Shown: positions 26,713 to 34,930 of the stretch, one piece after another
Numbering within the stretch: position 1 is the stretch's first letter
Layout: each line of letters opens with the position of its first letter
Origin: an uncultured Lachnospiraceae bacterium
Lineage (GTDB): Bacteria > Bacillota > Clostridia > Lachnospirales > Lachnospiraceae
Reading direction: 5' to 3'
Assembly: GCA_934351255.1 (NCBI GenBank)
Contig: CAKRJH010000005.1
Coordinates: 62,001-126,000, forward strand
DNA: 64,000 nt
The notes under the pieces: model-generated
Databases searched by the model: none
Seen by the model: the letters and a program-made list of their open reading frames with translations, nothing else
What the model was told of the DNA's origin: nothing
Position numbers and translations under genes: made by a program

Positions 26713-28059
26713 CTATTTATCTCTTGTCGCCTCTTTGAACAGGCGGTCCACAATGTCACATGCGGTCATGTCATTGCCGGTAAGTCCTCCCTTACCGATG
26801 ATCGGCATGCCGTCGTATTTTCCGACCATACGTCCCACGTCTGTCTGCGCGATCACATAATCTACTACCTCCAGGCACTCTACACCGAGCTGGAAACACA
26901 CATTGACCATCGTGTCTCCTCCGGTGGTGTACAGTCCGGCAATGCGGTCGCTGCCCGCTCTCTCAAGCACCTTGGAAATGATCATGCCAAGTCCGGCATT
27001 GATGCGGTCTGCACTCATTCCCTCCGGATAACCGCGCTTGGCATCCTCCTCGTCCAGATCCAGCAGTTCTCCGTGAAGTGCAGTCTCAAACAGAATTGCT
27101 CTGGGCTCGCCGTCATGTAACAGTTCCATGCCTTTGGCCACAGCCTCAGCCACCTCAGCCTGTGCCTCCGCTCCTCCGTTGATCAGAGGGACCGGCTCCA
27201 CGCAGACTCTCTTGTGGCGGTCATCCTCACACAGGATCTCCATCTGACGCTTGGTGACCGGTGTAGCACTGCCCGCTGCGATCAGCACGGTCTTTCCGGT
27301 GCCGTCCGCGGTGTGCTGCGGGATATTGGCCTCCTCACGTCCGATCAGACCACGGCAGTATGCCAGTTTGGCGGTGAACGGTCCCGGATCTACAGCCAGG
27401 ACATTCCAGGCCAGATCCACACAGGCTGCGGCGATGTTCTCCACGTCGTCCAGCGTGATCCCGTCGACCACGATCACTTCCGCGCCGTGTTCCCTGCTCT
27501 CCTGCAGAGCCTCGCGGATCGCATCTTTTCCCTTGAGCACCACGTCGAGTTTGACCAGATCGACTTTTCTCTTGCTCTGTCCGGCAAGCAGCCGCGGAAT
27601 ATAATTCTCATGAACCGGGGTACGCACATCCTGTGCCACCGGGGTATTGATCAGCGCCACGCCGTCGATCACGGAAAATCCGCCCACCAGAATTCTTCTG
27701 GACTGTGGCATCGCCGGTACGACGACTGCCACCACATCATTGCCGATATTATCCATCATCGCGTCGATTTCTATACCTACGCCTCCTCGAAGCGTCGTGT
27801 CAATGCGCTTGGAGAAATACTTGATTCCCATATCCATCAGCGCTTTCGTGGCAGAACTTACTTTCTCATAGGCCTCGTCCGCCGGGAGGGGCCTGCTGTT
27901 GCTGCTGACCAGGATCGCATCCAGTCCGCCGGCATCCGCTGCCTTCTGCGCTGCCTCTTCATTGAAAAAGACCGCCGTGCGCGCCTTGGAACGGGCCAGA
28001 AGGACGCCTGTCGTGGTTGCTCCTGTCAGATCATCTGCTACTGCTCCAATCACTGGCAT
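26713..28059 (-). CDS. DUF1537 four-carbon acid-sugar kinase
   Basis: A 448-residue kinase of the family that phosphorylates four-carbon sugar acids. The N-terminal substrate domain begins GAVADDLTGATTTGVLLA and continues with KRIDTTLRGGVG; the C-terminal nucleotide domain carries VLIAAGSATPVTKRQ, GLYTTGGDTMVNVC and a late PIIGKGGLTGND. In family members next to a PdxA2 gene the product is D-threonate kinase (DtnK), giving D-threonate 4-phosphate. That arrangement is seen here, with PdxA2 encoded 18 bp upstream. D-erythronate or L-threonate cannot be excluded. The symbol is withheld because specificity is not proved. Confidence 0.88.
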   Translation of the reverse strand: MPVIGAVADDLTGATTTGVLLARSKARTAVFFNEEAAQKAADAGGLDAILVSSNSRPLPADEAYEKVSSATKALMDMGIKYFSKRIDTTLRGGVGIEIDAMMDNIGNDVVAVVVPAMPQSRRILVGGFSVIDGVALINTPVAQDVRTPVHENYIPRLLAGQSKRKVDLVKLDVVLKGKDAIREALQESREHGAEVIVVDGITLDDVENIAAACVDLAWNVLAVDPGPFTAKLAYCRGLIGREEANIPQHTADGTGKTVLIAAGSATPVTKRQMEILCEDDRHKRVCVEPVPLINGGAEAQAEVAEAVAKGMELLHDGEPRAILFETALHGELLDLDEEDAKRGYPEGMSADRINAGLGMIISKVLERAGSDRIAGLYTTGGDTMVNVCFQLGVECLEVVDYVIAQTDVGRMVGKYDGMPIIGKGGLTGNDMTACDIVDRLFKEATRDK

Positions 28060-28077
28060 ATAAGCACCTCCCCTCTT

Positions 28078-29091
28078 CTACTGTGCTTTGTCATGCTGCA
28101 TAGCCGCATACTCGGAAACCACCTTGGTGGACTCGATCATGCTGACAGCACCTGCAATTCCTTTTCCTGCGATATCAAATGCGGTTCCATGGTCCACGGA
28201 ACTGCGGATAAACGGAAGACCAAAGGTCAATGTCACGGACTTCTCAAAATCGAGTGTCTTGCATGCGATATGTCCCTGATCGTGATACAGGGAGAGGATC
28301 GCATCGTACTTGCCGGACTTACCGATATGGAAGACCGAATCTGCCGGGCAAGGTCCCACGGCATTGATACCTTTTTCCTGTGCCGCCTTGACTGCCGGGA
28401 TCAGCTCGTCGATCTCCTCCGTTCCAAAGAGTCCGTTGTCACCACCGTGTGGATTGAGGGCTGCCACTGCGATCAGCGGATTCTCAATGCCGATCTTGCG
28501 AAGTTCCTTGTCAATGTTGATGACATCCTCAAGCACTCTCTCCTTGGTCGCATATCTGCAGGCGTCCACCACGGACATGTGACGGCTTACAAAGAATACT
28601 CTGAGCTTATGACAGGAGAACATCGTCAGCGCGTACGGTGAATTCGTCGCATGCTGATAGATCTCGGTGTGTCCCGGCTCCTTAATGCCGATCAGTTTGA
28701 TCGCTCCCTTATGGATCGGTGCGGTAGATACTGCATCAATCTTCTTGGCCATGCCCAGCTCAATGGACTTCATGATCCAGTCGATCGCCATCTGGCCTGC
28801 CAGCGCCTGTACCTCGCCCCACTTGATCGAATCGGTGTCATACTCTCCGGTCTCAATGATGTCCACCGTTCCATATTCATATTTTGCTTCTGCCGGATCC
28901 TCAATCTTATTGTATTTGAGTTCCTTTCCCAGAACCTTTGCCGCACGCTCCATGATCGCAATGCTTCCGATCACAAACGGTCTGCACACCTCATGAATTT
29001 CTTTGTCCAGCATGGTTCCCACTACGATCTCCGGTCCGATGCCGGCAGGATCACCCATTGTGATTGCTGTAATTGGCTTATACTTTGACAT
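28078..29091 (-). CDS. PdxA-like 4-phospho-D-threonate dehydrogenase
   Basis: A 337-residue NAD-dependent oxidative decarboxylase of the PdxA family. TMGDPAGIGPEI is the family N-terminus; metal-binding His residues are visible in GHTEIY and LYHDQGHIA, and LNPHGGDNGLFGTEE is the nucleotide-binding loop. PdxA2 paralogues next to DUF1537 kinases oxidise and decarboxylate 4-phospho-D-threonate to dihydroxyacetone phosphate, rather than making pyridoxine. The neighbourhood (KdgT permease, DUF1537 kinase, no other pdx gene) supports that reading. It is first in the operon, with the promoter at 29155-29183. The ATG at 29091 has GGTGGA upstream; an ATG four codons earlier is possible. Confidence 0.87.
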   Translation of the reverse strand: MSKYKPITAITMGDPAGIGPEIVVGTMLDKEIHEVCRPFVIGSIAIMERAAKVLGKELKYNKIEDPAEAKYEYGTVDIIETGEYDTDSIKWGEVQALAGQMAIDWIMKSIELGMAKKIDAVSTAPIHKGAIKLIGIKEPGHTEIYQHATNSPYALTMFSCHKLRVFFVSRHMSVVDACRYATKERVLEDVINIDKELRKIGIENPLIAVAALNPHGGDNGLFGTEEIDELIPAVKAAQEKGINAVGPCPADSVFHIGKSGKYDAILSLYHDQGHIACKTLDFEKSVTLTFGLPFIRSSVDHGTAFDIAGKGIAGAVSMIESTKVVSEYAAMQHDKAQ

Positions 29092-29128
29092 ATTCCGTTC
29101 CACCTTTCTGTTTTTTATTTCGTGTAAC

Positions 29129-29142
29129 TTTCGTTCGTTTTC
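29129..29142. promoter_or_regulatory. Candidate DeoR-family operator at the pdxA2 promoter
   Basis: On the minus strand the sequence GAAAACGAACGAAA carries AACGAAA plus an overlapping AACGAA, 13 bp downstream of the -10 box at 29155-29160. A repressor bound here would block the acid-sugar operon. The same heptamer is found at the tpi-like and deoR promoters. Confidence 0.5.
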
Positions 29143-29154
29143 TGTTATGCTTTC

Positions 29155-29183
29155 ATTTTATTTTCTTTTCTTTTATTTTTCAA
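29155..29183 (-). promoter_or_regulatory. Promoter of the acid-sugar operon
   Basis: On the minus strand TTGAAA (29178-29183) and TAAAAT (29155-29160) are separated by 17 bp of A-rich DNA. Transcription would start near 29148 and cover pdxA2, the kinase, the RpiB-like gene and the permease gene. The rest of the 327 bp gap 29092-29418 is T-rich and holds the divergent promoter and two operator candidates; no gene is seen in it. Confidence 0.65.
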
Positions 29184-29286
29184 CCCCTATTTTGCATTTT
29201 CGACATTTTTCACCATTGCTTTTGTGGTTTTTTGTGCATTTTGTATATTGTTCATCAGGTTATCGTGCGTATTATTTGCGTTTTTC

Positions 29287-29296
29287 TTTCGTTTTC
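29287..29296. promoter_or_regulatory. Candidate DeoR-family operator upstream of the TIM-like gene
   Basis: TTTCGTTTTC, reading GAAAACGAAA on the other strand, lies 11 bp before the -35 box at 29308. It shares the AACGAAA heptamer with the other two promoters of the locus. Confidence 0.45.
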
Positions 29297-29307
29297 TTTC
29301 TTTTCTC

Positions 29308-29336
29308 TTGATTTTCAATTTATTTTGTTTTATGAT
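29308..29336 (+). promoter_or_regulatory. Promoter of the TIM-like isomerase gene
   Basis: TTGATT (29308-29313) and TATGAT (29331-29336) are separated by 17 bp. The leader to the ATG at 29419 would be about 75 bases. Confidence 0.6.
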
Positions 29337-29418
29337 TAGGGCAAATACAGACGTAACGATACCAAAACGCCGGAGCTGCGCCCATGTGGCACAGTTCCCC
29401 AGGAAAGGAGTTTTTCTA

Positions 29419-30207
29419 ATGAAAAAACAAAAGAAATTATATTTTGGAACCAATCTGAAAATGTACAAGACGATCCGCGAGGCTACAGACTATCTCACCA
29501 GGCTGTCCGAGCTGACCGCGGATATCAGCCGCGATGACATCCACCTTTTCGTCATCCCTTCCTATACCTGTCTGGACGCCGTCTCCCGGAAGATCGACCA
29601 GAGCCTGATCCGGCTGGGCGCGCAGAATATGTGCTGGGAGGAGCAGGGGCAGTTCACCGGCGAAATCTCCCCTCTTATGCTGGATGAAATGGGCATTCAC
29701 TTTGTCATGATCGGCCATTCCGAGCGCCGCCACGTATTCGGTGAGACAGATCCGCAGGAAAACGCCAAAGTAGCCTGCGCTCTCGATCATGATTTCACGG
29801 CGCTGCTGTGCATCGGCGAGACACTGGAAGAAAAGAACTACGGCATCAGCGATGAGGTGCTGCGCACCCAGTTAAAGATCGGTTTCCACGGCGTCACGCC
29901 GGAGCAGGCCGGACGCATCTGGGTCGCATATGAGCCGGTCTGGGCCATCGGTGTCAACGGCATCCCGGCATCTGTAGACTATGCGCAGGAAAAACACGCG
30001 GTCATCAAAGACTGCCTGCGCGAACTGTTCGGTGAAGCCGCAGAACAGATCCCGGTTCTGTACGGCGGCAGCGTCAATCCGGGCAATGCCAATGATCTGA
30101 TCCTGCAAAAGGACATTGACGGTCTCTTTGTCGGCAGAAGTGCATGGCAGGCGGACGCCTTCCACAAGCTGATCACCGATGCCATGAATACTGTCAAAAA
30201 TTCTTAA
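29419..30207 (+). CDS. Triose-phosphate-isomerase-like protein, possibly a tetrulose-phosphate isomerase
   Basis: A 262-residue TIM-barrel isomerase. Catalytic Lys is in FGTNLKMYKT, His in MIGHSERRHVFGETD and Glu in VAYEPVWAIG. It differs from glycolytic TpiA: NLKMYK replaces the usual NWKMN, loop 6 reads AIGVNGIPAS instead of AIGTGKTA, and the end of the barrel reads VNPGNANDL and FVGRSAW instead of KPDN and GGASL. These changes resemble the EryH/LerI branch that handles L-erythrulose 1-phosphate. It lies divergent from the acid-sugar operon with a shared operator motif. It could equally convert the dihydroxyacetone phosphate that PdxA2 would make. AAAGGAG precedes the ATG at 29419. Confidence 0.82.
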   Translation: MKKQKKLYFGTNLKMYKTIREATDYLTRLSELTADISRDDIHLFVIPSYTCLDAVSRKIDQSLIRLGAQNMCWEEQGQFTGEISPLMLDEMGIHFVMIGHSERRHVFGETDPQENAKVACALDHDFTALLCIGETLEEKNYGISDEVLRTQLKIGFHGVTPEQAGRIWVAYEPVWAIGVNGIPASVDYAQEKHAVIKDCLRELFGEAAEQIPVLYGGSVNPGNANDLILQKDIDGLFVGRSAWQADAFHKLITDAMNTVKNS

Positions 30208-30238
30208 TAAAGCGTTTTTGCTACTCCCCATATATAAC

Positions 30239-30288
30239 AAAAAGAGAAACGCGCATATGCCGGCCGGCACATGCGCGTTTCTCTTTTT
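30239..30288. terminator. Long bidirectional terminator between the TIM-like gene and deoR
   Basis: An 18 bp perfect stem (30239-30256 with 30271-30288) starting AAAAAGAGAAACGCGCAT encloses a 14-base loop that itself contains GCCGGCCGGC. A and T runs flank it on both sides, so it serves both convergent genes. Confidence 0.9.
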
Positions 30289-30360
30289 TATTTCACAGGG
30301 AACTTCGTCGAAATTCCCTCTCATTTCTTTCGGTCTTGTCATATTCCCGGCGTCCCGGCA

Positions 30361-31122
30361 TCAGACCACATCCAGCCGGACCTGTTTTTCCTCTGCCATC
30401 CGGATCACCTCCTGCGACACCCCGGAATCCGTAATGATCCGGTCGATCTGATCCAGAGGACACACGACCATGATATATCCGCCGTTGAATTTCGTGCTGT
30501 CCACCAGCACATCCACCTCATCAGCCACCGACAACATCACCTTCTTGACCTGCATCTGCGGAGATCCGATCGAGGTCATACCCGCCCGGAAATTGATCCC
30601 ATGCGCACTGACAAACGCCCGGTCCGCATGGAATTTACGGATGGATTCCTCGGTGATCTCTCCCACCGCCGAACACATTTTACCGTTTACCTGGCCACCC
30701 ACCAGATACAGTACGACATGCTCCAGCTCACACAGGATCACACCGACCACCATCGAGTTCGTGATAACCACCACCCGCTTGGAACTGTCCTGACGGATGT
30801 ACTCTGCCAGATAGAAATTAACAGAGGAGTCATCCAGAATGATCGTCTCGCGGTCCCGGATCAGCTCATAGGCCTTTCTGGCGATCCGGCGCTTCTCCTC
30901 CCCCATCACATGGATATTGCCCGCGCTCACCTGCAGCACCAGATTCTCCCTCAGGCGCTCAGCCCCTCCGTGGGTCCTGCGCAGCAGTCCATCGTCCTCC
31001 ATCTTCTGTATATCGCTGCGGATCGTCACCTCCGAGCATCCAAGGGCTTCGCTGAGCTCTTTGACCTTCACCGACCCCTTCACATCAAGTTCATGTAAAA
31101 TATATTCTCTTCTCTTTTTCAT
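30361..31122 (-). CDS. DeoR/GlpR-family transcriptional regulator
   Basis: A 253-residue repressor. The N-terminal winged helix (MKKRREYILHELDVKGSVKV with CSEVTIRSDIQKMEDDG and the wing LLRRTHGGA) binds DNA. The C-terminal DeoR sensor domain (ILDDSSVNFYLAEYI, VVVITNSMVV, LVGGQVNGKMCSAVG, DSTKFNGG) usually senses a sugar phosphate. It is convergent with the TIM-like gene, and its own promoter carries the same AACGAAA motif as the acid-sugar promoters, so it is the likely local regulator with autoregulation. The inducing metabolite is unknown, perhaps a four-carbon sugar phosphate. Confidence 0.92.
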   Translation of the reverse strand: MKKRREYILHELDVKGSVKVKELSEALGCSEVTIRSDIQKMEDDGLLRRTHGGAERLRENLVLQVSAGNIHVMGEEKRRIARKAYELIRDRETIILDDSSVNFYLAEYIRQDSSKRVVVITNSMVVGVILCELEHVVLYLVGGQVNGKMCSAVGEITEESIRKFHADRAFVSAHGINFRAGMTSIGSPQMQVKKVMLSVADEVDVLVDSTKFNGGYIMVVCPLDQIDRIITDSGVSQEVIRMAEEKQVRLDVV

Positions 31123-31171
31123 CTGCTCAGTCCCTTCCTGTTCTCATTCCGTCTTCTTTTCTTCATTTTCT

Positions 31172-31212
31172 ATTTTACACTACAAACGAAAGCAATGCAA
31201 TCAAAACGAAAA
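31172..31212 (-). promoter_or_regulatory. Promoter of the deoR gene with two operator-like motifs
   Basis: On the minus strand TTGCAT (31195-31200) and TAAAAT (31172-31177) are separated by 17 bp. Plus-strand AACGAAA occurs at 31185-31191, inside the spacer, and again at 31205-31211, exactly 20 bp away. Repressor binding there would give autoregulation. Confidence 0.6.
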
Positions 31213-31271
31213 TATTTCTCATTTTCCATGTGTTTTTTAGGTAAAATTTAGGATTCTTCATGAGATTGTCA

Positions 31272-31300
31272 TTGACGTAGCACCAGTTATTTTTTACACT
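31272..31300 (+). promoter_or_regulatory. Promoter of the pspA operon
   Basis: TTGACG (31272-31277) and TACACT (31295-31300) are separated by 17 bp, 42 bp before the ATG at 31342. This fits the housekeeping sigma; I do not see a clear stress-sigma signature. Confidence 0.5.
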
Positions 31301-31341
31301 GGAATTACATACTTTTGTATACTGAAAGGAGAAGTTACACT

Positions 31342-32025
31342 ATGGGTATTTTAACACGTTTCAAGGACATCATGTCCTCCAACATCAACGCACTGTTAGA
31401 CAAGGCTGAGGATCCGGAAAAGATGCTGGATCAGTACCTCAGAAACTTAAACAGCGATCTGGGCAAGGTAAAGGCAGAGACCGCTTCCGTCATGGCTTCC
31501 GAGGCCAAGGCCAGGAGAGAGCTGGACACCTGCAACGAGGAGATCGACAAGATGCAGCGCTACGCAGTCAAGGCAGTTGAGGCCGGCAACGAAGCAGATG
31601 CGCGCCAGTTCCTGGAAAAGAAGCAGCAGCTCACCACCAAGCAGGCCGCACTGCAGCAGCAGTATGACACCTCCAAAGCCAATGCCGAGAAGATGCAGCA
31701 GATGCATGACAAGCTGGTCAAGGATATCTCCGCAATGGAGGAGCGCCGCGATACGATCAAGGCCAAGATGAAGGTCGCTGAGGCACAGAAGAAGATCAAC
31801 AAGCTGGCCGGCGGCGTTGACACCGAAAGTTCCATCTCCGCATTCGAGCGCATGGAAGAGAAGGCAAACCGCATGATGGACGAGGCAGAAGCCGAGGCAT
31901 CCCTGAGTGCACCGGAAACAGATCCGACCGAGGATCTCATGGCCAAATACGACGATACCGATGCACAGGCTGCCGCTTCCGTCGACGACGAACTTGCAGC
32001 CCTCAAAGCCTCTCTGGGCAAATAA
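31342..32025 (+). CDS. pspA: PspA/IM30 family membrane-stress protein
   Basis: A 227-residue, almost wholly helical protein that coats and stabilises damaged membranes. The N-terminal amphipathic helix MGILTRFKDIMSSNINALLD and DPEKMLDQYLRNL are typical of PspA, followed by long coiled coil (about residues 30-150) and an acidic tail. AAAGGAG stands 10 bp before the ATG. It heads a four-gene run with a zinc-ribbon membrane protein, a TPM protein and an SPFH protein, the same order as ydjF (pspA)-ydjG-ydjH-ydjI in Bacillus subtilis, where the partners recruit PspA to the membrane. Confidence 0.92.
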   Translation: MGILTRFKDIMSSNINALLDKAEDPEKMLDQYLRNLNSDLGKVKAETASVMASEAKARRELDTCNEEIDKMQRYAVKAVEAGNEADARQFLEKKQQLTTKQAALQQQYDTSKANAEKMQQMHDKLVKDISAMEERRDTIKAKMKVAEAQKKINKLAGGVDTESSISAFERMEEKANRMMDEAEAEASLSAPETDPTEDLMAKYDDTDAQAAASVDDELAALKASLGK

Positions 32026-32040
32026 GCGGAGGATACAGCT

Positions 32041-33090
32041 ATGGTTCTTCAATATTCATGTCCGGGCTGCGGTTCCGACATGGTCTTCAATGCCGAGACC
32101 GGCACACTGACCTGTCCAAGCTGTGGCAGAGCGGAGAAGATCGAAGGTTCCCAACGGGATTTCACACCTTTTGAGGAAACCTTCCACTCCTCCACCTTTG
32201 GGGATGAACCCGTCAGACAGTACCAGTGCCAGAACTGCGGTGCCATTCTGATCACCGATGAGAATACCACCGCGACACGCTGTTCTTTCTGCGATTCTCC
32301 CGTCATTCTGGGAGACCGTCTGAGCGGCGCACTGGCTCCGTCCAAGGTCATTCCGTTTTCCATTACCAAAGACCAGGCGCAGGAAGCGTTCCGCAAATGG
32401 CTGAAACGCTCCCGCCTCTCTCCGGATGAGTTCCGCAACGCCACGCGCGTCAAGAGCGTGGTGGGCATCTACGTCCCATTCTGGCTTTATGATGTCAGGG
32501 GGCAGGGCGAGGTCATGGCCCAGTGTACCAAGGTCCGCCATTACTCATCCGGCGATTACGATGTCACCGAGACCAAGCATTACGACGTATACCGCAAAAT
32601 GGATCTGGCATTTTCCCGGATCCCGGCAGACGCTTCCAAAAAGATGGCAGACGACCTTATGGACCGGCTCGAGCCTTTTGATTACTCAAATCTCAAAGAC
32701 TTCAACACGCCGTATCTGTCCGGTTTTCTGTCCGAGAAATACGACTACACGGACAAGGAGATGTTCCCGAGGATCAAATCCCGTGTCCACGCGTATATGG
32801 ATGATTTTGTCATGAGTACGACGCTGCAGTATACGACGACCGCCATCCACCACAGGGATTACCGCATTGGCCAGTCCAATGTCGAATACACGCTCTGTCC
32901 GGTATGGATGGTTTACTGTGACTATGACAACGCAGAATATACATTTGCCATGAACGGACAGACCGGCAAGATCGCCGGTGCCCCTCCGCTGAGCAAGCCA
33001 AAAGCCGCCGGACTGTTTGCAGCAGTCACCCTGGGGCTGTTTGTACTGCTTCGCATCATCACCATGTTGTTAGGAGGGCCTGTGTTATGA
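32041..33090 (+). CDS. Zinc-ribbon membrane protein, YdjG-like
   Basis: A 349-residue protein with two N-terminal zinc ribbons, CPGCG...CPSCG (residues 7-29) and CQNCG...CSFCDSP (about 63-84), a long soluble middle part (VVGIYVPFWLYDVRG and HYDVYRKMDLAF) and one C-terminal membrane helix (about 323-345). This matches Bacillus YdjG in layout. It follows pspA by 15 bp and shares an ATGA overlap with the next gene, so the operon is tight. Probable role: part of the membrane platform that recruits PspA; this comes from the Bacillus system, not from the sequence. Confidence 0.8.
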   Translation: MVLQYSCPGCGSDMVFNAETGTLTCPSCGRAEKIEGSQRDFTPFEETFHSSTFGDEPVRQYQCQNCGAILITDENTTATRCSFCDSPVILGDRLSGALAPSKVIPFSITKDQAQEAFRKWLKRSRLSPDEFRNATRVKSVVGIYVPFWLYDVRGQGEVMAQCTKVRHYSSGDYDVTETKHYDVYRKMDLAFSRIPADASKKMADDLMDRLEPFDYSNLKDFNTPYLSGFLSEKYDYTDKEMFPRIKSRVHAYMDDFVMSTTLQYTTTAIHHRDYRIGQSNVEYTLCPVWMVYCDYDNAEYTFAMNGQTGKIAGAPPLSKPKAAGLFAAVTLGLFVLLRIITMLLGGPVL

Positions 33091-33869
33091 CAAAGAATGT
33101 ATTCAAAGGCATTGGCAGGCGCGTCCTGACCACAGCCGCAGCGATCGCTGCAGGCATCTGCCTGCTCGGCCCGGCATCCCCGGTCCTGGCTGCAGACACC
33201 GCAGAAATTCCTTCCATCAAAGATGCGGCAGACATCTACACGCCGTCAGAGGAAGCCAGCCTGCAGGCCATGATCGATGCCGCAGACAAAGAGACCGGCA
33301 CACAGATTTACATCGTGACCGATCCGGATCTGAGCATGAGTGACGACTACGAGCGGTACGGCGAAGCCTACGCTGAGCGGATCGACGCGTCCGACAAGGT
33401 GATCCTGGTCATCGGCATGCGGCCGGGCGACCGCGTCTATGTGATCCAGGGCTACGGAACCGCCCAGGAATACATGAACAACACCCGTGCTGACAAGGTT
33501 GCGGATCACATGCAGTCCGACATGCGCGCCGGCAACTATTACGCCGCCGCACACACCTATATCCGCGAGACACAGAGCTACCTTGGCCGCAATCCGATGC
33601 TGGACAATTTTGTATTCAAATCCTACTTCCAGATCCTGATCTGCCTGGCCATCGGAGGCATTGTTCTGGTAATTGTCATCTCCGGCAGAGGCGGCAAGAT
33701 GACCGTAGACCGGAAGACCTATCAGGACGAGTCAGCACCGGGACTGATCGGTCATTATGACCGTTATGTCCGCACGACGACCACCCGCACCAAACGAAGC
33801 AGCAGCTCCGGCGGCGGGGGCCATAGCGGCGGGGGTGGCCACAGCAGCAGCGGCGGTCACAGTTTTTAG
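33087..33869 (+). CDS. TPM-domain membrane protein, YdjH-like
   Basis: A 260-residue protein with a signal peptide (residues 1-35, ending ASPVLA), an extracytoplasmic TPM domain (IYTPSEEASLQAMIDAADKE, TQIYIVTDPDLSMSDDYERY, KVILVIGM) and one membrane helix (about 179-202). The cytoplasmic tail ends in a Gly-Ser-His repeat (GGGGHSGGGGHSSSGGHSF). Such glycine-rich tails after a TPM domain are usual in the family. It overlaps the zinc-ribbon gene by 4 bp and lies in the PspA operon; likely the partner of the zinc-ribbon protein in the membrane. Confidence 0.82.
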   Translation: MTKNVFKGIGRRVLTTAAAIAAGICLLGPASPVLAADTAEIPSIKDAADIYTPSEEASLQAMIDAADKETGTQIYIVTDPDLSMSDDYERYGEAYAERIDASDKVILVIGMRPGDRVYVIQGYGTAQEYMNNTRADKVADHMQSDMRAGNYYAAAHTYIRETQSYLGRNPMLDNFVFKSYFQILICLAIGGIVLVIVISGRGGKMTVDRKTYQDESAPGLIGHYDRYVRTTTTRTKRSSSSGGGGHSGGGGHSSSGGHSF

Positions 33870-33905
33870 TCAATACGCAGTATATACTGCAGAATGGAGT
33901 ATACA

Positions 33906-34874
33906 ATGGGTTTATTTTCAAATCAATTTTCAAATGTAGTCGAATGGGAAGAATGGCGTGAGGATATGATCTTCTGGAAATGGACGAACCGCGAGATCAA
34001 GAAGGGATCCCGCCTGATCCTTCGTCCGGGCCAGGATGCCATCTTCCTGTACAACGGCAAGGTAGAGGGAATCTTCACAGAGGATGGCGAGTACGACATC
34101 GAATCCCAGATCATTCCGTTTCTGTCTACGCTCAAAGGCTTCAAATTCGGCTTTAACAGTGGTATGCGTGCAGAGGTTCTGTTCGTCAACACCAAGGAAT
34201 TTGTCGTAAAATGGGGCACCAAAAGTCCGATCAACATCCCTACCCCGCAGATACCGGGAGGTATGCCGGTCCGCGCCAACGGTACGCTGAACATGAAAGT
34301 CTCCGATTACAATCTTCTCATCGAAAAGATTGCCGGTGTCAAACAGCAGTACTGTGTCGAGGATGTCAAGATCCGCATCACGGCCATCCTGGATCAGCTT
34401 CTGATGAAGTGGATCAGCAAGGAAGGCAAAGATATGTTCAACCTGCAGGCCAATGCCTTTGATATCGCAAAGGGACTGCAGGAAGATCTGGATATGACGA
34501 CTCTGAAAGACGGCATCAGTATTACCGGAGTGCAGATCATGAGCTTCAACTATCCGGAGGAGATCCAGAAGATGATCACCAAGAATGCCGCACAGAGCAT
34601 GGTGGGCGATGTAGGACGCTACCAGAGTCTGTCTATGACCGATGCGATCGCTGAGGGCAAGACCAGCGGCGGCTCCACCATGGGTGACATGGCCGGCATG
34701 ATGATGGGTATGCAGATGGCAGGACAGATGATGAACCAGATGAATCAGGCTGTCGGTCAGGGACAGGCTGCATCCGCTCCTCAGACAGGCGGAGTACCAA
34801 ACTTCTGTCCGAACTGCGGTCAGAAGACAGAGGGCTCCAAGTTCTGTCCAAACTGCGGCCAGAAACTTATCTGA
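33906..34874 (+). CDS. SPFH-domain protein with C-terminal zinc ribbons, YdjI-like
   Basis: A 322-residue cytoplasmic protein. The SPFH/virion-core-like domain occupies most of it (NVVEWEEWREDMIFWKW, GSRLILRPGQDAIFLYNGKV, KWGTKSPINIPTPQIPGGMP). After a Met-rich region (MGDMAGMMMGMQMAG, about residues 258-285) come two short zinc-binding knuckles FCPNCGQK. Bacillus YdjI has this domain and links PspA to its membrane partners. The ATG at 33906 has GGAG 8 bp upstream; an earlier in-frame ATG overlaps that site and is rejected. Confidence 0.88.
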   Translation: MGLFSNQFSNVVEWEEWREDMIFWKWTNREIKKGSRLILRPGQDAIFLYNGKVEGIFTEDGEYDIESQIIPFLSTLKGFKFGFNSGMRAEVLFVNTKEFVVKWGTKSPINIPTPQIPGGMPVRANGTLNMKVSDYNLLIEKIAGVKQQYCVEDVKIRITAILDQLLMKWISKEGKDMFNLQANAFDIAKGLQEDLDMTTLKDGISITGVQIMSFNYPEEIQKMITKNAAQSMVGDVGRYQSLSMTDAIAEGKTSGGSTMGDMAGMMMGMQMAGQMMNQMNQAVGQGQAASAPQTGGVPNFCPNCGQKTEGSKFCPNCGQKLI

Positions 34875-34930
34875 GAAACACAACAACTTCCGACCGCGTC
34901 GCGGCCGGAACTCAACGAAAAAGCAAAAAG

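Noticed and set aside
29101..29340. T-rich stretch as a tandem repeat or integration scar
   Set aside because: The TTTTC-rich run has no regular period or target duplication; it is better explained by two promoters and operator-like motifs.
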